Source: JADKAV01 sp963818505 (GTDB lineage: Bacteria > Actinomycetota > Actinomycetes > S36-B12 > UBA10799). From it: 64,000 nucleotides of DNA. Both the position numbers and the translations under genes were made by a program. Shown here piece after piece: positions 16,339 through 24,988 of the stretch; positions within the stretch are counted from its first letter, which is position 1; each line of letters opens with the position of its first letter. The notes beneath the pieces were generated by a model. It was not told the DNA's origin, searched no databases, and was given only the letters and a program-made list of their open reading frames with translations. Location of the stretch: the NCBI GenBank assembly GCA_963818505.1, contig CAWFSJ010000005.1, positions 1 through 64,000 on the forward strand, read 5' to 3'.

Positions 16339-18114
16339 ATGACACGGCGATGGGCACCCGTGCTGGCAGTTCTGGGCATGCTCGTCACTGTCATGGGCAT
16401 CTATTCGCCGGCCCAGGCCCAGACCTCCGATTTCGGATACACCCTGTCCATCAAGGGTGGCTACGGAACCTCCGAGGTCTCGGTCGCAGTCGCCGACGGA
16501 ACCCGCCCGGTCTCGTTGACGGGCAACATCGCCTCCTCCTACACGACTCGCGGAACCATCGACGTGCTCATCAACGGGCAGCGCCGGGCCAGTGCGCCAG
16601 CCATCGGAGGCGGGCCGATCAAGGTGGACCTGGTGGCCAAAGACGTCGAACAGGGCCATGTCATCGTCGGACTGCGGGCAGCGCTACGCCCCGACCAGGA
16701 CTGCCTGCGTGACGATCAAGCGGTCGCCACACTGGAGGATCCGCGCTTGGTCGTCACGGGCCGAGTTGTGCCCCCGACCACCCTTGCCGAGTTCCTCGCG
16801 GCGGGGCCGAGCCGCTACGTGGTTCAAGTACCGGCCGCACCCACCCCGGCCGAGCAGGCAGCCGGCCTTGACGCGGCTCTGGCCCTGCGTCACCTCTATG
16901 GCGAGACTGTCGACATCTCGCTGACCATGGATGCACCGAGTACCGACAGTTCGGCCCGGGTTGTGACCGTGGAAGAGACCCAGGATCCCGATAACTCGCT
17001 GAGCATCGCCGACGCGGTGTTGTTCGTCCGCGGACCCGCAGAAGCTCTCGAGCAGGCTGCGGTGTCCCTGGCCGACCCGAATGTCGGGTTGCTCGAGGTC
17101 ACGTCGGTGGACACAGTGTCGGGGCAGGCCCAATATGCACCGCTCGAGGGGACAGCGAGCCTGCGAGCGGCCGGCATCGAGTCACTGGCCGTCACCGGGA
17201 TCGGCTCCGTGACCCAGACCGTGACGCTCACCCAGGCCACTTTCGGCCGCCCTGTTTCGGGCCTGGTCTTCGACTTCGTGGGCGCATCGACCCCCGTGTT
17301 GCAGGGCCAACAGGGCCGGGTGAACATCACCTGGAACGGGGACCTGATTACTTCCGAGACGCTCACTGAGGACTCCCGCGTCAACCTTCGCTTCAGCATC
17401 GCCGAGGAGAACCTGCGCGCGGTCAATGCCCTCGACGTCCAGTTGGAGTACCTGCCCGCCGGAGGCGACTGCAGCATTACCCCATTACCCGGCACCGTCG
17501 AGTTCGACACCCTGCGCAGCACCGTCACCCCGGACTTCGGGGAATCGGCCGCACCCGGCTTCCAGAGGTTCCCCCAGGTCCTGCCGGCACAGATCCCGGT
17601 GGCAGCCGGGGGCGCCTTGGCCCAGTCCCTGCCAGAGCTGGCACAGGTGCTCACCGGTGTGACCGCGCCCAGCCCCCTGCAGTACACCGTGGCACTGACC
17701 GACGTCTCGGACCTGATGGATACCGCAGGTGTTGCCACAGGAGTCAGCGCGCCGCAAGCGACATTGCTCTCGGCGCCTCTTTCCGACGATCCGGACTTCC
17801 CCGCCGGAAAGCGGGAGCCTTACGCAGCGCTGCAGGCCTACCAGGCCAACGGCCACGACATGCTCATCCTCACCGGGGTCGCACCTGCGTCCTCCACCCT
17901 GGCCGAATGGCCCGTCGCACAGCCCGGTGGCTGGGCGTCGCTTGAGGGACAGACATACGTCCTCGCGACCGATCAAACGCAACCAGAGGCGTTCCAAACC
18001 TCCAGCACCCAACCCGACAAGCAGAAACCCCAGATCATCGTGGGATCGGCTGTATCACTGGCACTTCTGCTCGTCCTCATCATCTGGCTGCGGCGTCGGC
18101 CCAAGCAGGGCTGA
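16339..18114 (+). CDS. BcsB-like polysaccharide synthase accessory protein
   Basis: The protein is 591 aa from the ATG at 16339 (a GTG one codon earlier is possible; AGGGAG precedes both). It has a signal peptide (to about residue 28), a large extracytoplasmic beta-rich region, one C-terminal membrane helix and the basic tail WLRRRPKQG. Features match BcsB: an early jelly-roll domain with IDVLINGQRR, a Cys-containing strand (DQDCLRDD) and a second domain with GRVNITWNGDL and a partner Cys (GGDCSITP). In cellulose systems BcsB receives the growing chain and contacts the synthase through its terminal helix. The GT2 gene follows after 3 nt. Confidence 0.78.
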   Translation: MTRRWAPVLAVLGMLVTVMGIYSPAQAQTSDFGYTLSIKGGYGTSEVSVAVADGTRPVSLTGNIASSYTTRGTIDVLINGQRRASAPAIGGGPIKVDLVAKDVEQGHVIVGLRAALRPDQDCLRDDQAVATLEDPRLVVTGRVVPPTTLAEFLAAGPSRYVVQVPAAPTPAEQAAGLDAALALRHLYGETVDISLTMDAPSTDSSARVVTVEETQDPDNSLSIADAVLFVRGPAEALEQAAVSLADPNVGLLEVTSVDTVSGQAQYAPLEGTASLRAAGIESLAVTGIGSVTQTVTLTQATFGRPVSGLVFDFVGASTPVLQGQQGRVNITWNGDLITSETLTEDSRVNLRFSIAEENLRAVNALDVQLEYLPAGGDCSITPLPGTVEFDTLRSTVTPDFGESAAPGFQRFPQVLPAQIPVAAGGALAQSLPELAQVLTGVTAPSPLQYTVALTDVSDLMDTAGVATGVSAPQATLLSAPLSDDPDFPAGKREPYAALQAYQANGHDMLILTGVAPASSTLAEWPVAQPGGWASLEGQTYVLATDQTQPEAFQTSSTQPDKQKPQIIVGSAVSLALLLVLIIWLRRRPKQG

Positions 18115-18117
18115 GCG

Positions 18118-19416
18118 ATGGGGTACCTGGACTGGCTGCTCTTCGCGGTGTACTACGTCTCCTTCGTGGCCATCATCATCGGCTACGTCTGGACAGCCGT
18201 GCTGTACCTCGCCGGGAACAAGTACCTGCGTACGTGGAACGACCGGCCGATGGGTGACGAGTCAGCGTACCTGTGGGTCTTCCTGGTCCCCGCTCTCAAC
18301 GAGGGCGTGACCATCGCCGACAGCGTGGCTCGCCTGCGCTCGGTCCAAGCGACCAACAAGATCGTCATGGTCATCAACGACGGCTCTGATGACAACACGG
18401 GCACCGTGCTCGACGGCATCGCCGGTCACGACCTCGAGGTGCTCACGCGGGTTGCGCCCAACGCACGCGTAGGGAAGGCGGCCGCCCTTAACGCCGCCTT
18501 CCACCATGTGCGTGAGCAGATCCTGACCAAGCCGGCCTACCAGCGGTTCGCTGCCCAGAACGTGATCTTCGGGATCGTGGATGCTGACGGACGCCTGGCC
18601 GAGAACGCCCCGCTGGCGGTGTCACGGCATTTCGACGATTCCAGAGTCGGCGGGGTGCAGGTCCATGTGCACATCTACAACCAGACCAGCTGGCTGACCC
18701 GCATGCAGGGCTTGGAGTTCCAGATCTTCGGTGGGCTGTTCCAGGTGGGCAGATCCCGGTGGGGAACAGCTTTCCTCGGGGGCAACGGACAGTTCAACAG
18801 GATGACCGCACTGGAGTCGGTGGCCGATCAGGAAGGCCCGTGGTCGCACTACTTGACCGAGGACCAGGAGCTGGGCCTGCGCTGTCTGGAGGCGGGGTGG
18901 CGCGGGGAGCACGAACCGGCGACGCGGGTGTCGCAGCAGGGACTCAACGACCTCAAGCGGCTGTACCGTCAGCGCGCTCGCTGGTTCCAGGGCAACCTGC
19001 AGGTCATCAAGGACCTCGGACGACTCAACTCCAATGACCTATACGGCCTGCGGCGCATGGACACGGCGATCTCGCTGATCCTGCCGGTGTTGCAGTTGAT
19101 CGTGGGACTTGCGCTGTTCCAGGCGCTGGTACTGACGATCTTCTTCGGGGTGCCGTACCTGCCTTGGAGCTCGCCTCTGCTGGTGATCTTCTTCATCCAG
19201 CTCTCCATCGGGCCGACCTTCCTGGGGGTCATGGTGGTCGGGCGTGGACATGGCCCAGCTGGACTGCTCAGGGCCTTGGCTGCAGCCATCCCCTACCTGC
19301 TCTACACGTGGATCATGTGGCCGGTCGTGGCCATCGGGGTCTGGAAGCAGTTGCGCGGGAGTACGACCTGGGCCAAGACCGAACGCGAGACCGTCGTCGC
19401 ACCCGCGCCTTCCTGA
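18118..19416 (+). CDS. Processive family-2 glycosyltransferase (BcsA/HAS-like membrane synthase)
   Basis: The 432-aa polytopic protein has one N-terminal membrane segment (7-30) and four or so after residue 305. The cytoplasmic GT-A domain holds every processive-synthase motif: Asp88 in NDGSDD, DAD (155-157), TED (247-249) and QRARW (285-289). Such enzymes polymerise and export beta-linked chains (cellulose, chitin, hyaluronan, poly-GlcNAc). There is no PilZ domain, so cyclic-di-GMP control of the BcsA type is not expected. The polymer cannot be deduced. The preceding BcsB-like partner makes a two-component synthase likely. Confidence 0.88.
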   Translation: MGYLDWLLFAVYYVSFVAIIIGYVWTAVLYLAGNKYLRTWNDRPMGDESAYLWVFLVPALNEGVTIADSVARLRSVQATNKIVMVINDGSDDNTGTVLDGIAGHDLEVLTRVAPNARVGKAAALNAAFHHVREQILTKPAYQRFAAQNVIFGIVDADGRLAENAPLAVSRHFDDSRVGGVQVHVHIYNQTSWLTRMQGLEFQIFGGLFQVGRSRWGTAFLGGNGQFNRMTALESVADQEGPWSHYLTEDQELGLRCLEAGWRGEHEPATRVSQQGLNDLKRLYRQRARWFQGNLQVIKDLGRLNSNDLYGLRRMDTAISLILPVLQLIVGLALFQALVLTIFFGVPYLPWSSPLLVIFFIQLSIGPTFLGVMVVGRGHGPAGLLRALAAAIPYLLYTWIMWPVVAIGVWKQLRGSTTWAKTERETVVAPAPS

Positions 19417-19441
19417 AGCCCGGGAGGGCACAATCGCAGCC

Positions 19442-20773
19442 ATGAGCACGCCGATGCCGCGCTTCCCGCAGGACTTCCTGTGGGGAACTGCCACCTCCTC
19501 GTACCAGATCGAAGGATCACCACAAGCCGACGGCAAGGGAGTCTCGATCTGGGACACGTTCTCGCACACTCCCGGCAAGATCCTGACCGGCGAGACCGGT
19601 GACGTCGCATGCGACCATTACCGACTCTGGGAGTCCGACCTCGACCTCTTGGCCGAAGTCGGCTGCAACGCCTACCGATTCTCGATCTCATGGCCCCGGA
19701 TCCTGCCCACCGGCTCGGGCGAGGTCGAGCCGCGCGGCTTGGACTTCTACGACCGTCTCGTGGACGGGCTGCTCTCTCGCGGCATCGCAGCCTTCCCGAC
19801 GTTGTACCACTGGGATCTGCCGCAGGGGCTGCAGGACGCCGGTGGGTGGTACTCCCGGGACACTGCGACGGCCTTCGCAGAGTACGCACGGATCGTCGCC
19901 GAGCGGATCGGCGACCGGGTGGGTGGTTTCATCACTCTGAACGAGCCAGCCGTGCACACCTCGATGGGCCACCTGCTGGGTGTGCACGCGCCCGGCGTGT
20001 TCGACCTCGAACGCCTCTACTGGGTGACCCATCACCAACTGCTGGCCCACGGCCTCGCGGCGCAGGCCATCAGATCGGTGGCGGCCACCCCGGTGGGGAT
20101 CTCCAACAACCATCCGCCGGTCCTGCCCGTCGATTCGAATTCAGCCGGCGACATCCTGGCAGCCGAACGCATGGACACCCTCTTCAATCGTCAGTACCTG
20201 GATCCACTACTTCTGGGCCGCAACCCGGTGGACGTGACCGAGGCGTATGGGCCTCTGGCCGCCAAGGTCATCCGCGAGGGTGACCTGGCGACGATGGCCG
20301 CGCCGCTGGACTTCCTCGGCGTGAACTACTACAACCCGCAATGGGTTCGCGCTGCCGGTGAGGACAACCCGTTGGGCTTCGAACTGGCCGAACCACCCGA
20401 TACCTATCCGCGGACGGCCTTCGACTGGCCGGTCGTCCCGGACAGCTTCACCGACCTTCTTCTGCGGCTCCACTGGGACTACCCGACGTTGCCACCCATG
20501 CTCATCACCGAGAACGGAACGTCGTGGCCGGAACCGGTGCACGACCAGTTCCGTGTGGACTACCTCAACGCCCATGTTCGGGCAGTGGCTGCGGCCATGG
20601 CCGAAGGCGCCGACATCCGGGGGTACTTCGTGTGGACGCTGATGGACAACTTCGAGTGGGCTGAGGGCACCCGCCAGCGGTTCGGCCTGGTCAACGTGGA
20701 CTTCGACACCCAGCAGCGCACCGTGCGCGACTCCGGTCGCTGGTACCGCAGGCTCACCGCCGGCGAGCTCTAG
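19442..20773 (+). CDS. Glycoside hydrolase family 1 beta-glucosidase
   Basis: The 443-aa protein from the ATG at 19442 has the full GH1 pattern: N-terminal FLWGTATSSYQIEG, the acid/base Glu168 in TLNEPAVH and the nucleophile Glu357 in ITENGTSW, plus the aglycone region WTLMDNFEWAEGTRQRFGL. There is no signal peptide, so it acts inside the cell on imported beta-glucosides. It lies 25 nt after the GT2 synthase and shares its strand. It could recycle oligosaccharides from the same polymer, or may simply be a neighbour. Confidence 0.95.
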   Translation: MSTPMPRFPQDFLWGTATSSYQIEGSPQADGKGVSIWDTFSHTPGKILTGETGDVACDHYRLWESDLDLLAEVGCNAYRFSISWPRILPTGSGEVEPRGLDFYDRLVDGLLSRGIAAFPTLYHWDLPQGLQDAGGWYSRDTATAFAEYARIVAERIGDRVGGFITLNEPAVHTSMGHLLGVHAPGVFDLERLYWVTHHQLLAHGLAAQAIRSVAATPVGISNNHPPVLPVDSNSAGDILAAERMDTLFNRQYLDPLLLGRNPVDVTEAYGPLAAKVIREGDLATMAAPLDFLGVNYYNPQWVRAAGEDNPLGFELAEPPDTYPRTAFDWPVVPDSFTDLLLRLHWDYPTLPPMLITENGTSWPEPVHDQFRVDYLNAHVRAVAAAMAEGADIRGYFVWTLMDNFEWAEGTRQRFGLVNVDFDTQQRTVRDSGRWYRRLTAGEL

Positions 20774-20788
20774 GCAACCCCAAGACGC

Positions 20789-20825
20789 CAGTGGGCCCCG
20801 GGTCTGGCGGAACCGGGGCCCACTG
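20789..20825. terminator. Strong bidirectional terminator hairpin after the GH1 gene
   Basis: CAGTGGGCCCCGG and CCGGGGCCCACTG form a perfect 13-bp stem with an 11-nt loop. It lies 16 nt after the GH1 stop and 40 nt before the stop of the convergent 107-aa gene, so it can serve both strands. Confidence 0.88.
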
Positions 20826-20864
20826 TGGACTTCCCGAGGGAGGCGACGGGAAGTGTCTTTGGAT

Positions 20865-21188
20865 TCACAAAAGGCGAAACACCAGGCAGCGGGCCTGCAA
20901 GGACAACTGAGCGGCATCCTGACCGTTCGAACCGTGCATCAGGTCGAGCACTTTGCGCAACTCCATGAGGTCGGGTGGCGGTTGGTTGAAGCGGGGCTGG
21001 ACGAAGGGCAGGAACTCCGCGGACAACCAGGCGATCAGTCGCTGGCACTCAGGGACTCCCGTGTACCCGTCGTCAACGGCAGCGACCACTTCCAGCACGA
21101 GCCGGTCGGCGGTCTGGTTGACCTCTTCGTTGACCGCGGTAGGCGCCACTCTCGGGGCGGGTATCGAAACCGTTCTCTCAATCACCAC
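20865..21188 (-). CDS. Hypothetical 107-aa helical protein
   Basis: I chose the GTG at 21188 because GGGAGGT lies 5 nt upstream; the open frame continues to 21266 without a ribosome binding site. The product starts MVIERTVSIPAPR and seems mostly helical: ADRLVLEVVAAVDDGYTG, CQRLIAWLSAEFLPFVQPRF, LMELRKVLDLMHGSNGQDAA. It has no membrane segment and no known motif. It is flanked by two terminator hairpins, one shared with the GH1 gene and one at the end of the XPB helicase gene, so it is probably its own transcription unit. Function unknown. Confidence 0.6.
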   Translation of the reverse strand: MVIERTVSIPAPRVAPTAVNEEVNQTADRLVLEVVAAVDDGYTGVPECQRLIAWLSAEFLPFVQPRFNQPPPDLMELRKVLDLMHGSNGQDAAQLSLQARCLVFRLL

Positions 21189-21293
21189 GGCGCACCTCCC
21201 ATGCAACGTAATCAAATCGTGACCTTTGGTGCGACCATCTGACCACACGTATGCAGTTCTGTCCACCCCGCATTCGGCTGACCTGGGAATGTC

Positions 21294-21312
21294 CTGCGCG
21301 CGGGGCGCAGGT
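21294..21312 (-). terminator. Hairpin at the 3' end of the XPB helicase gene
   Basis: CCTGCGC and GCGCAGG pair over 7 bp with a 5-nt loop, immediately after the helicase stop read on the minus strand. The stem is short but GC-rich, without a T-tract. It could insulate the helicase pair from the 107-aa gene downstream. Confidence 0.55.
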
Positions 21313-21314
21313 CA

Positions 21315-22949
21315 TCACAGATCGTGGGCGTCGATGATCCGGTAGGCGTAGCCCTGCTCAGCGAGGAAGCGCTGCCTGTGTGACGCGAACTCGGCGTCCA
21401 CAGTGTCGCGGGTGACGACGGTGTAGAAGTGCGCGGTGGCTCCGTCGGTCTTCGGACGCAGTACCCGCCCGAGACGCTGGGCCTCCTCCTGTCGCGACCC
21501 GAAGGTCCCGGACACCTGGATGGCCACCCGTGCCTGCGGCAGGTCGATCGAGAAGTTGGCCACCTTGCTCACCACAAGTACCCGGATCTGGCCGGTGCGG
21601 AACTCCTGGAAGAGTCGTTGGCGCTCGGAGACCTTCGTCTTGCCCGTGATCAGCGGTGCCTCGAGGCCAGCCGCAAGGTCCTCCAACTGGTCGAGGTACT
21701 GCCCGATCACCAGGATCTGATCGTCGCCGTGCTGATCGATCAAACGGCGCACAATGGCCGTCTTGGCCTCTGCGGTGGCAGCCAACCGGTAACGATCCTC
21801 GGGTTCGGCCAGGGCGTAGACCATCCGGTCGGCATCAGGCAGGCTGACCCGGATCTCGCAGCAGTCGGCCGGTGCGATGTAACCCTGCGCCTCGATCTCG
21901 CGCCAAGGTGCGTCGAAGCGCTTGGGGCCGATGAGGGAGAAGACATCGGACTCCCGGCCGTCCTCGCGCACCAGGGTGGCCGTCAGGCCGATCCGCCGAC
22001 GGCTCTGGATGTCGGCCGTGAAACGGAAGACCGGTGCCGGCAACAGGTGCACTTCGTCATAGATGATCAGTCCCCAGTTGCGGGCGTCGAACAACTCCAG
22101 GTGCGCGTACACACCTTTGCGTTTGGAGGTGAGGATCTGGTAGGTGGCGATTGTGACAGGCCGGATCTCCTTGACCTGGCCGCTGTATTCACCGATCTCC
22201 TCGGAGGTCAGGCTGGTTCGGGCAATGAGTTCGTCACGCCACTGCCGGGCCGCGACCGTGTTCGTGACCAGGATCAAGGTGGTCACCTCGGCCATGGCCA
22301 TGCTGGCCGCCCCGACGATGGTCTTACCGGCCCCGCACGGCAACACCACCACCCCGGAACCCCCATGGAAGGCGTTCTCGGCGGCCTGTCTCTGGTAGTC
22401 GCGCAGTTCCCATCCCTGCTCCCGCAGGGCGATCGGGTGTTGCTCTCCGTCGACGTACCCGGCCAGATCATCGGCTGGCCACCCGATGGCGAGCAGAGCC
22501 TGCTTGAGTCTGCCCCGCTCACTGGGGTGCACCGCGATGGTGGTCTCATCCACCCGCTCGCCCAGCATGGCGGCCGTCTTCCGGTGGCGCATGACTTCGG
22601 TCAGAACGGCGTTGTCATGCCCGATCAACACCAGCCCATGGGCGGGGTGGTTGTGCAACTCCAAGCGGCCGTAGCGACTGACGGTTTCGGTGATGTCAAG
22701 CAGCAGTGCCGGTGAGACAGGGAAGCGGGAGAAGCGAACGAGTGTGTCCACGATCTGCTCCGCGTCGTGTCCAGCCGCTCGAGCGTTCCAGAGCCCGAGG
22801 TTGGTCAGGCGGTAACTGTGCACATGCTCCGGCGATCGCTCCAACTCCGCGAACACCGCGATCTCCCGGCGACATTCGTCTGCCTGCCGATGATCCACCT
22901 CCAGCAGCAGGGTGTGGTCGCTCTGGACGATCAGCGGCCCGTCGGTCAT
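21315..22949 (-). CDS. XPB/ERCC3-type superfamily 2 DNA helicase
   Basis: The protein is 544 aa from the ATG at 22949, close to the 542 aa I recall for M. tuberculosis Rv0861c. The N-terminal region resembles the XPB damage-recognition domain. The helicase core has Walker A VVVLPCGAGKTIVGAA, the DEVH box (IIYDEVHLLPAP), motif III GLTATLVREDGRESDV and motif VI EEAQRLGRVLRPK, plus an RED-type loop. XPB homologues unwind DNA 3'-5' and are linked to repair in Actinomycetota. Its ATG overlaps the stop of the upstream partner by 4 nt. Confidence 0.93.
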   Translation of the reverse strand: MTDGPLIVQSDHTLLLEVDHRQADECRREIAVFAELERSPEHVHSYRLTNLGLWNARAAGHDAEQIVDTLVRFSRFPVSPALLLDITETVSRYGRLELHNHPAHGLVLIGHDNAVLTEVMRHRKTAAMLGERVDETTIAVHPSERGRLKQALLAIGWPADDLAGYVDGEQHPIALREQGWELRDYQRQAAENAFHGGSGVVVLPCGAGKTIVGAASMAMAEVTTLILVTNTVAARQWRDELIARTSLTSEEIGEYSGQVKEIRPVTIATYQILTSKRKGVYAHLELFDARNWGLIIYDEVHLLPAPVFRFTADIQSRRRIGLTATLVREDGRESDVFSLIGPKRFDAPWREIEAQGYIAPADCCEIRVSLPDADRMVYALAEPEDRYRLAATAEAKTAIVRRLIDQHGDDQILVIGQYLDQLEDLAAGLEAPLITGKTKVSERQRLFQEFRTGQIRVLVVSKVANFSIDLPQARVAIQVSGTFGSRQEEAQRLGRVLRPKTDGATAHFYTVVTRDTVDAEFASHRQRFLAEQGYAYRIIDAHDL

Positions 22950-24970
22950 CGTTCGCTGCCGAACGCCGCGATGCGAGCGACCGGGATCGATGAGGCCCGC
23001 CCTGCAGTCAGGCTCCACGCCGTCAGCTGCCCGCCACGAAGTTCCAGGGGTTCGACGAGTTCGGTGCGGGTCCCATCAGAGTCGCTGATCTGCAGCCACA
23101 ACCGGGTGCCGGCCGACACTGCTTCGCGGCAGACATCGACAACCGCCTGCGCATCACCGGTGGTGAGCGCAGGTGCGGTTGACTGCTGCGGGTCCGCACC
23201 GGACTGCAGATACTCGACCAATCTGGACACAGTGGCGGCATCGGGTTGCGGCTCAGGGCGCGGATGATCAAGGGGCTTCGGCAGGGCAGTAGCCTGCAGC
23301 GCCTGCGCGCTCACGCCCTGTTCGGCCAAACGGCGCACGACCACATCCACTGGCAGCTCGGAGACGAACACCCTCGGGCCGATCTGCTGGAGTCCTACCC
23401 GACGAGCCGCCTCGTGGTCCTGCTCGGGGACCTCCACCACGGAAGCGCTGTAGACACGCGCCAAGGACGTGCGGGCGGCATCCTGGATCATGTACTGCAC
23501 TGGCTGAGGGATAGGCGTGCGCGATGCCTGACCCAACTGCTCAAGGATCTGCGTCGGTTCACCGGCTGCCACGGTCGCGCGCACTCTGGCCAGATCCAAG
23601 CGATGCAGGCTCATCGGGCCCCAGGAGTCGACCACCGAGATCCCCTCCAGCAACTGCCAGGTCGCAGCATCGACCACTGCCGGAGCCATGATGGTGGCGT
23701 CCGGCTGTACCACGAGACTGCCCGCACCCTGTAGATCCGGGAGCAGGTCCGCGGCCGCTTCGGGGTCATCGGGAAGCAGGTGAAGGGCCGCCGTGGCAAC
23801 CTGCGCCTCGATGAGACCCAAGTGGACAAGCTCAGCCTGGATGTCGCCGACCTGCGACAGAGCGTCATGCATGCGTGGCAGCGCCCACGCGACGGATTCG
23901 GCAGCCGTGGCTGTGTCGGCACGGACCCCGGTCGGCCATACGCGCATGACGTGCCGTCGGTGGCTGGCGAAACGCGGCTGGTCGTTGGTGGTCAGGCAGC
24001 CCAACGCTTCGGGACGACAGGCCAGCAACCGCCTGTTGCTGGGAAGCCACGCCTCGATCAGGTCCAGCCACATGCGCCTCGGCCCTGACGCGAGCCACGT
24101 GGAGGCCAGTTCGGTGGGCCCGGCACCGGACTCCGATCCCCCGACCAGCCCTGCCACACTTGCCAGTTCCAACCACACGACCAGATCGTCGATGGGCACA
24201 CGCAGGCGGCTCGCACGGTCGGTCAGCGCACGGCGGGGCACACCCCTGGTCTCGTGCCAGGGCAGTGGGTCGCGTCGCAGTTCACCGAGTAGGTAGCGAA
24301 CCCCCGCCACCGGCGCCCACAAGAGCGAGCCCGGCCCCGGCTCGGCACTCTCACCTGCGGCTGGCGCAGATGCGGGACGCAGGTATGAGCCGTCGCGCAG
24401 TACCAGCGACCACTCCCTGGGCAGCACGTAGCGTTCACCACGAGAGATCATCAGCGGATTCGGCTCGTCCGAGACAGGGTTCTCCCACACAAGTCGGTCG
24501 AGCAGTTGGGGGTCGAGCGAACTTGCAGCCGCCCTGATCACAGCCTCGTCGACGCTGACATGTCCAGCCCCTGCCAGACCGCACGGATGAGCGCCGAACG
24601 CCTCACGAGCACAGCGGATGGGATGCAGTTGCGGCCATCCCCACAACAGCGCCATCTCCCGCAGGTGTGTCACAGCCTCGCGGATCAGGGCCTCATCGTC
24701 GGGAAGCACTTCGAGCACTTCTTCAAGGGTCGCGTTCTGCATGCTGGAGAACACCTCGAGGACGCGCAACTCGGTGGTGGTCAGCGATTGCAGGGCCTCG
24801 AGCACGCTGGCATCATCGGCGGCCCGCTTGGCCAACTGCCCCAAGTCAGCCGGCAGCGGGTGCAACAGGTCGGGACGCATAGTCAGCAGAGTGCGGATCT
24901 GGGCGCCATCACGGGCCCGCAAGTCGTCGGCCAAGGAACGGGGGCTGGGGGTGGGCGCAGAAGTAGCCAT
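22946..24970 (-). CDS. XPB-associated helicase C-terminal-domain-like protein
   Basis: The protein is 674 aa from the ATG at 24970 (GTG at 24976 would add two residues). It has no Walker motifs. The N-terminus is helical (ATLEEVLEVLPDDEALIREA resembles a winged helix); the C-terminal third has the Helicase_C_3-like part with SLVVQPDATIMAPAV and PRVFVSELPVDVVVRRL. It corresponds to the Rv0862c family, always next to the bacterial XPB gene. It probably forms a complex or loads the helicase. It diverges from larE with starts only 18 nt apart. Confidence 0.83.
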   Translation of the reverse strand: MATSAPTPSPRSLADDLRARDGAQIRTLLTMRPDLLHPLPADLGQLAKRAADDASVLEALQSLTTTELRVLEVFSSMQNATLEEVLEVLPDDEALIREAVTHLREMALLWGWPQLHPIRCAREAFGAHPCGLAGAGHVSVDEAVIRAAASSLDPQLLDRLVWENPVSDEPNPLMISRGERYVLPREWSLVLRDGSYLRPASAPAAGESAEPGPGSLLWAPVAGVRYLLGELRRDPLPWHETRGVPRRALTDRASRLRVPIDDLVVWLELASVAGLVGGSESGAGPTELASTWLASGPRRMWLDLIEAWLPSNRRLLACRPEALGCLTTNDQPRFASHRRHVMRVWPTGVRADTATAAESVAWALPRMHDALSQVGDIQAELVHLGLIEAQVATAALHLLPDDPEAAADLLPDLQGAGSLVVQPDATIMAPAVVDAATWQLLEGISVVDSWGPMSLHRLDLARVRATVAAGEPTQILEQLGQASRTPIPQPVQYMIQDAARTSLARVYSASVVEVPEQDHEAARRVGLQQIGPRVFVSELPVDVVVRRLAEQGVSAQALQATALPKPLDHPRPEPQPDAATVSRLVEYLQSGADPQQSTAPALTTGDAQAVVDVCREAVSAGTRLWLQISDSDGTRTELVEPLELRGGQLTAWSLTAGRASSIPVARIAAFGSER

Positions 24971-24988
24971 CCGCACTACGTTACGTAC

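Noticed and set aside
20853..21242. 129-aa plus-strand ORF after the GH1 gene
   Set aside because: It competes with the minus-strand 107-aa gene, which has a GGGAGGT site and better codon use.
21429..22715. 428-aa plus-strand ORF across the XPB helicase gene
   Set aside because: Shadow of the helicase gene; the helicase motifs on the minus strand are complete.
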